Shown here: positions 32,400-42,005 of the stretch, piece by piece
How the letters are laid out: every line of letters starts with the position of its first letter
Numbering within the stretch: the stretch's first letter is position 1
NCBI RefSeq assembly: GCF_000003605.2
Contig: NW_003124915.1
Coordinates: 96,213-138,217, forward strand
Direction: 5' to 3'
Origin: Saccoglossus kowalevskii
Lineage: Eukaryota > Hemichordata > Enteropneusta > Harrimaniidae
Length of the DNA: 42,005 bases
Made by a program: the position numbers and the translations under genes
Notes under the pieces: model-generated
Told to the model about the DNA's origin: nothing
Database searches by the model: none
The model's input: the letters and a program-made list of their open reading frames with translations, nothing else

Positions 32400-34980
32400 T
32401 GATTGGATTATTTGGAGGAATAATTGACACTTCATGTACTATTTATTTATATATTTATTTTAATGATCAATTTAGATTTTTGGTTACATTCACCTTTTTT
32501 ATGAGATTGCTTAACTGTCATAAATATTACAAGTTTATTGTCCAATTGTACGGTATCCATATCCATTCATCCCTCTCTACACAAACTCGTGTTGTAAGTC
32601 TATTCATCAGTGTGTATGTTTAAACTCGTATCTGATTGTACCCCGTGGTAAGGTTGTGACTCAATCAGATTCGTTGTTGCAAATATTCACATTCCAAATA
32701 CTAGTAAGCTGAGCTACTTATGAGCAGTTGGGAGCCGGCACAAATAACATACACCACTTTCGTTTAAGACACTACAAGATAATATGTGAAGGCAGTAAGC
32801 TGAAACAATATACCTTGAACATTAAAGATGCTGCGGTTGAAAAATCACAAACCATCTAATGCAGTGTAATGTAGTCCACCTACGATATCTTACATGTGTG
32901 AATGCTATGTGAAAATGAGCAATTACTTGAATATGATTTTGTGGTGTGGTTGAAGTATTGTAAGTCAGATGATGCACAAGTGGAGGTCTTTCACGTGTTT
33001 TACTTCCACTCGAAACTGTGGCCCTCTTGTCGTTTATATGTGAAAGAATGCTCTCTAATTTTACATTAACTTTACTGAAAAAAAAACTTGTACATCAGCA
33101 GTCTTATGTTTTAAAGACATTCATTTATAAATAAAAACGTTGACCACCTCAAACTTATATGAGACAATAAAGAAGTTTACTCATGTAGAACACATTGTGA
33201 TTGAAATCTTGTTTACCCACAAAAGCTATCACGATACTTGGCCCAGATTCTGTTTTATTATATGTACTTAATCAGTCGAGCTAATGAAATTGTTTTTATT
33301 GCATTGCATCCTCTACTTCCTTATTGTCGTTTGGGATCATCATGAGGCAAGTGTGTTTACCCTGGTTACATGAGTTACATCATCTGTTGATGATGTTCAT
33401 TCCCGGAATTTCTAAAAAATACCAAAGCATGTTTTAAAAAATCTTATCCAGAAGCATTGTAGATTTCGGTGTGTATCATGTGTGATACGGGTACATTCAT
33501 ATTTGGCAAATTTTGGCGATTTGAAAAAATCTTTGTGATTGGCCCGTGTGGTAAGTCTATCAATAGGCGTGTGTGTTTGAAGTTGCTTCTGATTGGACGC
33601 AATGATTGGCTCAAACAGATTTGTTTTTTACGAATATTTTAATTTCAAATACTAGTAATCCAAGCTCAAGATGAACAATTTCATTTTGTTTTTGTTTTGT
33701 TTTTCCCATGGTGTTTTCGAACAATTCCTCTCGAATGCACGAAATGTATATTCTATGTGCTAGATAACACCAGCGATCTGATTGGCTGAATATTTATCTA
33801 TATAATCTCGGCGGCGCAACTAGCATACACCCCTTTCGCATAGAATGTTGCAGATAATATGTGAATGCAGTAAACTGGAACATTATACCTTGAAACCACC
33901 TAGTACAGGATTCACGATGTGGTTAATTCCCAACATCCATCATCTGAAAAATTATGCAGAACTTAATGCTTTCAACATTTATATACAGAATGTATATTCT
34001 GTGGCAAAACTGAGACTAAACGTAGTTATTGGGAAACTTAGTGAGCCGAAATCTCTCCTCATTTTGTAAGGCAAAACAATTGTCTTGGAGAAAATGTCAC
34101 TGACAAGGAAGATGGCTCTTGTTTAGCTTCACTCATAACGATGCAAGTCTTTTCATACAGCATTTGCTAACTATGATCGCAACATTTAAACAGAAGGGAC
34201 AGCAAATATTGAAGATGCCCTCATTTCAGCATCAAATAAGAAGGAAACTACTGAATCGCCATCCATGGCCACTAACAGCAGAATATATGAAACTAAGTTA
34301 TGTAAAGCTAAGTTCTGTAAAGCTATATCCTTCATACATTACTCAGATTATTACTTTACTTATGACTGGTGAAAAACGCGTAATGTCTGACTCCCTTCAT
34401 AGGGAAAGGTCTATGTCGGGCAATGTCAGAGATAAAATGGAAATTGCAAAATTATGTAAAGCTAAGTTCTGTAAAGTTCTATCCTTCATACATTGCTCAT
34501 TACATTAATTTACATACATTAATTTAATTATGACTGGTGAAGAAGAACGGGACAGAATAGTAAAAAACGCGTAATGTCTGACTCCCTTCATAGGGAAAGG
34601 TCTATGTCGGGCAATGTCAGAGATAAAATGGAAATTGCAAAATGTTGTACATATTATTTTGTAAAAATCGCTTTAAAAGAATATTTGGTAATAGGTTAGA
34701 AAACCACTGTGGTTACACGGCAAATAAAACAGCAAAATAAATATTCAATAAACTCAGTTTTACGCGTTAATATGCAAATGGTACCGAACGGATTGAATAT
34801 AAACAGCTGTACGTGTGGGTTCCCTGTATATACTGACATGCACATAATAGGCCAAGAGAACGATTAACAAGTTTGCATGTGTATTAATTGTGAGGACGCT
34901 CGTCTGTCTGTGACTGCAGGAAACACGGAAAAGTTGAAAACGCAAGGAACTGAATGGAAATAGAGCATGCACAATATGAA
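32400..34980 (+). repeat. Array unit B (V-W-Y-V-W-T-U mosaic)
   Basis: It has V near 32540-32735 and again at 33540-33730, W near 32745-32880 and 33760-34080, Y near 33180-33400, T at 34100-34640 and U at 34680-34980. The second V-W-T-U stretch is very close in sequence to unit C. A 129-codon frame at 34119-34508 is not kept in unit C, so it is not a gene. Confidence 0.7.
34299..34640 (+). repeat. Internal tandem duplication within module T, unit B
   Basis: A segment starting TTATGTAAAGCTAAG and including ACTCCCTTCATAGGGAAAGG occurs twice (34299 and 34452). Unit C has the same duplication at 36894 and 37071. The first copy in unit B has lost 24 bp relative to unit C. Confidence 0.8.
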
Positions 34981-37900
34981 ATGGAACTAATTTAAATTTT
35001 AGAACTACTTTAAGGAGCTGGTTGTTGTTGGTTGAACAATATATACAATTTTAGTACTTGTATATGTGTATATTATGTTTTTAAGTTTCGTTAAAGATTA
35101 TTCTGTAAAAAAATCTGTTTAGAAAGGACGTTGTTGCTTTGACGATGGCTTAAGACGACTGACGTTTCATCTATATTGGAGGGCACTCCCTCGTGCCAAT
35201 CCTTCCTGCACTGCACTAGTCATCTCAATCTATTCCCTGACGAGTTGTCGTTAAGATTACCAGCAAAATGTTATTGTTTCTAATACAATGGAAACATGTT
35301 GTGGCATGGAACTGGTTCATGCACGAAATGTCTATATGGGTCAACAAAGGACTATTGTTAGATGCTTTCGTTAATGCTTCTTGTATAGAACACATTGTGA
35401 CTGAAATGTTGTTTATCGGTGCTCGGTGCTTGGCACAGATCCCGGTTTTATGTGTGAACTTAATTTTCTGTGCTTTGTATCTACTACTTCCCTATTGAAG
35501 TTGTTTGAATAAAACTCATCAATCATGATTCTACTTAAAATCGTTCATGTAATGGCATGAAAATAAACTGAAAACAAACTTGAGTAAATAAATATTATTG
35601 GAATGCTGTCAATTGTATATGCAGACTCAGTATTATAATCGGTCACGTGGTTGAGTGGCCATGTTGGTATGAAGCATTCCAGAAATTTCCACATAAAAAT
35701 TCAAAATATGATTTAAAATCTTATTCAGAATCACTGTAGATTTTTGTGCGTATCATGTATACACTGAGCTCATGTTTTTTGCGATTTTTTGCGATTTGTC
35801 ACGTGGTTTAGTAGCTATGCTGGAGTTAAGACAACGCTGCTGTCTTTTATTTATCGTACTTTCGGTGGCCTCAGTGGGGTGACTTTTTTGTAATGCAGTC
35901 GCCCATAATGTTCATCTGTAAAAGCTATCACGATACTTAGCCCCGATTCCTGTTTTACTGTAGCACTTAACCAGTCAAGCTAATGTCAGATTGCTTTATG
36001 CGCATTGCATCCACTACTTCCTTATTATTGTTGGAGATCCGCATGAATCAGATGTTTACCCTAGTTACTGATTTACATGAGTTACATTACTTGTTGGAGA
36101 TGGCTATGTTGATAAAAAGTATTCCCGGTATTTCTGATATATGATTGGGCGCCATGAAAGAGTTGTGACTGAAACAGATTCGCTGTTACAATTATTTCAG
36201 TTTCAAATACTAGTAAGCCGAGCTTCTTATTAGTAGTTTGAAACAAGCACTATTTTTTTTTTTTTGTGGTGTTTTCGAACTATTTCCCTAGAATGCACGG
36301 AATGTATATTTTATGTGCTAGTTAGCACCAGCCATTTTATTGGCTGACCATTTCTTCATATCATCTGAGTCGGCGCAACTAACAGACACCACTTTCGCAT
36401 AGAATACTTGCAGATAAATCTGAATGCAGTAAACTGGAACATTATACCTTTAATATCCAAAATGCTGCAATTGAAAATTACAAATCACCTAGTACAGGAT
36501 TGACGATGTGCTCTATTTCTAACATCAATCGTCTGAAAAAATGATGCAGAACTTAATGCATCCAACCTTCTATGTACAGAATGTATATTCTCTGGCAAAG
36601 CTGAGACAAAACATAGTTATGGGGAAACTTAGCGAGCCGAAATCTACTCATTTTGTAAGATCAAAACAATTGTTTTGGAGAAAATTGAATCACTGTCAAT
36701 GAAGATGGCTCTCGCTTAGCTTCATTCATAACGATGCAAGTCTTTCATACAGCATTATTTTGCTAACTATGATCGCAACATTCAAACAGAAGGAACTGCG
36801 AATATTAAACATGTCCTCATTTCAGCTTCAAATAAAAAGGAAACTACTGAATCGTCATCCATAGCCCCTAACAGCAGAATATATGAAACTAAGTTATGTA
36901 AAGCTAAGTTCTGTAAAGCTATATCCTTCATACATTACTCAGATTATTACTTTACTTATGACTGGTGAAGAAGAAAAGGACAGAATAGTAAAAAACGCGT
37001 AATGTCTGACTCCCTTCATAGGGAAAGGTCTATGTCGGGCAATGTCAGAGATAAAATGGAAATTGCAAAATTATGTAAAGCTAAGTTCTGTAAAGTTCTA
37101 TCCTTCATACATTGCTCATTACATTAATTTACATACATTAATTTAATTATGACTGGTGAAGAAGAACGGGACAGAATAGTAAAAAACGCGTAATGTCTGA
37201 CTCCCTTCATAGGGAAAGGTCTATTTCGGGCAATGTCGACGTTAGTGATAAAATGTAAATTTCAAAATGTTGTACATATTATAAAGAAATCTCTGTTGCT
37301 TTAAAAGAATGTTTGGAAATAGGTTAAAAAACCACTGTGGTTACACGGCAAATAAAACAGCAAAACCAATATTCGCTAAACTCCGTTTTACGTGTTTGTC
37401 ACACGCAACGTACTATTACCGTAATTGGTATAGTACAGGTGTGATGGTTCAAATACCAAAATGGCAACAGTAACAGAAAGACTTCCCTGGCGGCGATGAT
37501 AAAATACGAACACGGAGCCAACAGATAAGGTTTCAACTGGTACTGGTATTATTATACTCTGCAAACATCAAGTACAATAACGCGGTAAAACTCCACTACT
37601 CCAATAACTAGATACTTAAACTCCAATACAATTCAACGAGATCTCCGATCTGATCTCAGTGCTGAACAACTCCCCTATATATACCCACACTGTCTATAAA
37701 TAGACCATTACATCAGCATACATTATGAGTCTGGAATTTACTATAAATTTCTAGAATGTTCCATTACCTTATATTGCCTCCTACAGTGTTCTATTACCTA
37801 TTCAACCAGTTTCCAAAAAAAAAACTAGAATATTCCACCCAGACACAGTACGGTTCTAGAACATTCTCAGTGACACGGAAGTGGTAAATAAGTCGTATGC

Positions 37901-38150
37901 GACAGTGTTAATATGCAAATGAATGAGGTACCGAACGGATTGAACATAAATAGCTGTACGTCTAAGTTCCCTGTATATACTGACATACACATAATAGGTC
38001 AAGAGAGCGGTGTAACAAGTTTGCATATGTATTAATTGTGAGGACGCTAGTCTGTCCGCGTGCAAATGGTTGCTCGTGACTGCAGTAAACGCGGAAAAGT
38101 TGAATACGCAAGAAACTGTACGGAAATGGAGCATGCACAAATTGGAATGG
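34981..38150 (+). repeat. Array unit C (complete P-Q-R-Y-V-W-T-U, with LTR insertion)
   Basis: The most complete unit: P 35010-35090, Q 35100-35640, R 35640-35840, Y 35915-36130, V 36140-36400, W 36370-36660, T 36700-37250, U 37310-38150 interrupted by a solo LTR. Without the LTR it is about 2.66 kb. Confidence 0.75.
37397..37904 (+). mobile_element. Solo LTR, copy 2, inserted in array unit C
   Basis: 508 bp, near-identical to 6550-7040 apart from small insertions. It begins TGTCACACGC, ends TATGCGACA and is flanked by perfect GTGTT duplications at 37392-37396 and 37905-37909. Units B and E keep the uninterrupted sequence (GCGTTAATATGCAAAT and GTGTTAATATGCAAAT), which acts as an empty site and confirms the insertion. 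Confidence 0.9.
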
Positions 38151-41100
38151 AACTAATTTCAATTTTAGAACTACTTTGTGGAGCTGGTGGCGTCAAACTA
38201 GTTGTTGGTTAAACAATATACACAATTTCAGGGCTTGTATATGTTTATATTATGTTTCTAAGTTTCGTGTAAGATTATTCTCTAAAGAAATCGAGAGAAA
38301 TGTTTATCATTTATTCGTAGAAAGGACGTTGTTGCTTTAACGATGGCCTACCGACGACTGACTTCAAAACCAAAACGTTTTTTTTCTAAATCGGACGGTA
38401 CTCTCTCGCGCCATTCCTTCCTGCATTTCACTAGTCATTTCATTATATTCAGTGACAAGTGGTCATTAAGATTACCAGCAAAATGTTATTGTTTCTAACA
38501 CAATGGAAACATGTGGTGGCATGAAACTGGTTGGTGCACGAAATGTCTGTATGAGTCAACAAGGGGCTATTGTTAGATGTTTTCGTTAATGCTTGCTCGT
38601 GTAGAACATATTTTGACTGAAAGGTTGTTTATCAGTGAAAACTATCACGCTTTTTGGCACAGATCCCGGTTTTATGTATAAACTTAACTTTCTGTGCTCT
38701 GTATCTACTACTTCCTTATTACAGTTGTTTGAATAAAACTCGTCAAATCATGATTCTACTTGAAATCGTTTATGTAAGGCATTAAAATAAACTGAAAGCA
38801 GACTTGAGCCAATAAATATTATTCGAACGCTGTCAATTGTATATGCAGACTGAGTATTATAATTGGTCACGTGGTTGAGTGGCCATGTTGGCATGAAAGA
38901 TTCCTGAAATTTCAAAAAAATTCTAAATATGATTTAAATCTTATTCAGAATCACTGTAGATTGTTGTGCGTATCATGTATACACTGTGTTCAAGTTTGAA
39001 GCTGTAAAACTCAAGCTGTAAAAGCTATCACGATACTTGGCCCAAATTCCTGTTTTATTGTATGCACTTAACCAGTCAAGCTAATGTCAGATTGTATTCT
39101 ATGCATTGCATCCACTACTTCCTTATTATCGTTGGAGATCCGCATGAAGCAGATGTTTACCGTAGCTACTGGTCTACACGAGTTACATCATTTGTTGGAG
39201 ATAGCCATGTTGATAAAAAGCATTCCCGGTTTTTCTAAAAAATGTCAAAACATGCTTTAAAATGTCTTATTGAGAATCACTGTAGATTTTGATGCGTATC
39301 ATGTATGAATCGTGCACATTCATGTTTAACAACTAATGTTTGGTCATGTTTCATGTTCAGTCAGTACAAGTGCATTTTCCGATTGTACGGTATCCGTGTT
39401 CGTTCATCCCTCTTTTCACTAGCCCGTGTGATAAGTCTATTCATAGGCGTGTATGTTTGAAAACGTATCTGATTGGACGCCATGGACGAGTTGTGACTGA
39501 AACAGATTCGTTGTTACATTTTTTCAGTTTCAAATACTAGTAAGCCGAGCTGCTTATGAGAAGTTTGGAACAAGCACAATTTTGTTTTGTATTTTTCCAT
39601 GGTTTTATCGAAATATTCCTCTCGAATGCACGCATATATCTTCTCTGTCGTAAAAGATTATTCTGTAAGGACATTAGTTCATAGAAAGGACGTTGTTGTT
39701 TTGACGATGGCCTAAGACGACTGACTTCTAAACCCAAACGTTTCATCTACATTGAACGGCACTTCCTCGTGTCATTCCTTCCTGCCTTGCACAAGTCATC
39801 TCACTCTATTCCCTGACCAGTTGTCGTCAAGATTGCCAGCAAAATTATTGTTTTTAATACAATGGAAACATGTCGTGGCATGAAACTGGTTGATGCACGA
39901 AATGTCTGTATGAGTCAACAAAGGACTATTGTTAGATGTTTTCGTCAATGCCTACTCGTGTAGTAACATATTTTGACTGAAAGGTTGTTTATCGGTGAAA
40001 ACTATCACGATTCTTGGCACAGATCCCGGTTTCTACTACTTTCTTATTATCGTTCTTTAAATAAAAGTCGTCAAATCATGATTTTCCTTGAAGTCTTTCA
40101 TGTAATGGCATGAAAATGAACTGAAAATAGGTTTGAGAAAAAAACATTATTGGAACGCTGCCAATTATATATGCAGACTCAGTATAATATAAACTGGTGC
40201 ACCTGACTGTCAAAAACATGATTGGTCACGTGGCTGAGTGGCCATGTTGGTATAAAGCATTTCTGAAATGTATTTCAAATGTCACAATATGCTTCAGAAG
40301 TTTATTCAGAATCACTGTAGATTTCGGTGCGTATCATATATACACTGGGTTCAAGTTTAAAAATGTATTAGCGATTTGTCACGTGGTTTCCGGTGTTAAG
40401 AAAACCCTGATGTCCTCTATTTATAAATGTATGACGCAGTACTTGATGCGACACTCTCCACGAGGTCCAACCCTCTATATACAGAAGTATATTCTGTAGC
40501 AAATCTATGATCAAACATAGATATCTGGAAACTGAGCTACCCTGAAAACTCCAAATTTGAATCACTGTCAAAGAAGATGGTTCTAGTTTGGCTTTATTCA
40601 TCATACTACAAGTCTTTTCATACATCATCACAGGAGGAACTAAGGACATTGACGATGCCCTCATTTCAGCTTCAAATAAAACGGAAACTACTGAATCATC
40701 ATCCCTGGTTCCATACAGCAGAGATATGTAACTGAGTTCTGTAAAGCTCCATCCGTCCCACGATACTCAGAGTATTACTTTAGTTATAACTGGTGAGGAA
40801 GAATGGGACACAACAGTAAAAAGGCTTAACGTCTGGCTTTTTTCATGATCAATGTCATGCAATTTCAGAAATAAAATGGAAATTTAAAAATGTTCATATT
40901 CATATTATGTTGTATAAATCGTTTTTGCTTTATAAGATGTTTTGCAATAGATTAGAAAAGTACTGTGGTTACACGCAAAATAAATATATTAGACATGCTC
41001 CAGTTTATGTGTTAATATGCAAATGAATGATCCACCAAGCAGGTTGAAAATAAATAGCTGTACGTGTACGATTCCTGTATGTACTGACATGCACATAGTA

Positions 41101-41230
41101 GACCAAGAGGGTGACATCACTTTTCCTCATTTAAGTTAATTGTTAATTGTTTATTGTCTTGGTCGCGTGGCTGAAGGGAACATAGAAAAATAGAGAGTCC
41201 AAAAAACTGAATGAAAATGGAGGATGTGCG
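38151..41230 (+). repeat. Array unit D (P-Q-R-Y-V then Q-R-W/T-U)
   Basis: P 38150-38280, Q 38300-38860, R 38865-38990, Y 39010-39330, V 39340-39640. It then jumps straight to a second Q (39650-40200) and R (40215-40400), followed by T-like 40430-40880 and U 40920-41230. The jump shows unequal recombination or deletion of W, T, U and P. Confidence 0.7.
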
Positions 41231-42005
41231 ATGAAATAGAAAGCAATTTCAGTATAATATGAAATGATTCACCAGACTGTCAAAAACATCATTGGTCACG
41301 TGGTTGAGTGGCCATTTTGGTATAAAGTATTCCTGCATTCCTAGTGCAGGATTCGACGCAACGACCAGGGGTTTGTTTTAAAGGCATTCATTTACTGCAA
41401 ACATGTTGTGACATGCATCTTATTGACCACATCAAACTTAAATGAGTTAACAAACAACTTTTGGTATGTGCTTTCTTTTAAACTTGCTCATGTAGAACAC
41501 ACTGTGACTGTACTTGGCCCAGATCCTTGTTTTATTGTAAGCACTCAACCAGTCAAGCTAATCAGATTGCTTTCTATGTATTGCATTCACTACTTCCTTA
41601 TTTTCGTTGGAGATCCACATGAAGCAGATGTTTACCTTAGTTACTGATTTACATGAGTTACATTATTTGTTGAAGATGGCCATGTTGATAAAAAGCATTC
41701 TCTGTATTTTTACAAAATGTCAAAACATGCTTTAAAATGTCTTATCGAGAATCACTGTAGATATGAACCGTGTACATTCATTTTTGACAATTATTTGAAA
41801 TTGGTCACTACAAGTGCATTTTCCGATTGCATGGTATTCGTGTTCGTTCATCGCTCTCTACATTAGTCCGTGTGGTAAATCTATTGAAGACGTATATGAT
41901 TGGGCGCCATGGTAGAGTTATGACTGAAACAGATTCGTTGATGCAATTATTTCAGTTTCAAATACTAGCAAGCCGAGCTTCTTATTAGAAGCACAGGGAG
42001 CCCAG
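41231..42005 (+). repeat. Array unit E (R-Y-V, cut by window edge)
   Basis: A short R piece (41270-41340), Y (41380-41760) and V (41800-42005) follow. The array continues past the right edge. Confidence 0.7.

Noticed and set aside
34119-34508. 129-codon plus-strand ORF in array unit B
   Set aside because: The near-identical stretch in unit C does not keep the frame, and the ORF spans an internal tandem duplication.
6550-37904. The two LTR copies as ends of one 31-kb retrotransposon
   Set aside because: Each copy has its own different 5-bp target duplication (CCCCA and GTGTT), so they are independent solo LTRs.
1-42005. CRISPR array, bacterial operon or phage content
   Set aside because: The regularly spaced DNA is a eukaryotic minisatellite with no spacers, and genes have introns; nothing prokaryotic is seen.

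Overview
This is an AT-rich animal genome window, clearly eukaryotic. The evidence is a 21-exon gene with GT-AG introns whose phases all fit, long introns, microsatellites, solo LTRs and an inverted-repeat retroelement. A receptor tyrosine kinase with an EGF-like and beta-sandwich ectodomain suggests a marine invertebrate, perhaps a hemichordate or lancelet. That assignment rests on recollection of where such receptors are expanded, and it is weak.

Layout. 1-3207 is the end of a 17-bp minisatellite. 3208-6549 has no gene I can support. 6550-7040 is a solo LTR with a target-site duplication. 7204-12882 (+) is a decayed copy of the ectodomain exons of a receptor gene. 12883-15395 is non-coding, with degenerate tandem repeats. 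15396-26903 (-) is the main gene: 21 exons, about 1,104 codons, in frame throughout. It encodes a single-pass receptor with a tyrosine-kinase fold in which the catalytic Asp is Lys (HRK), DFG is SFS and the glycine loop is lost, so it is probably a receptor pseudokinase. A decayed + strand reading frame and an LTR-like fragment sit in its introns. 27049-30000 is an element with ~210-bp inverted termini holding a broken DIRS-like reverse transcriptase/RNase H region and a Cys-rich ORF. 30640-42005 is a mosaic array of a ~2.65-kb non-coding unit, with a second solo LTR at 37397-37904 inserted into one unit.

Relationships. The plus-strand pseudogene and the minus-strand receptor are convergent, inverted paralogues. 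Three homologous exon pairs are recognisable at once, and two of these have identical lengths (147 and 111 bp). The receptor's first exon(s), with the signal peptide, are not visible. The 15 kb upstream of its first recognisable exon is filled by the mobile element and the repeat array, so the start lies beyond the window or has been lost.

Limits. Exon boundaries come from reading frame, splice consensus and paralogue comparison by eye. No transcript, database or structure search was possible.
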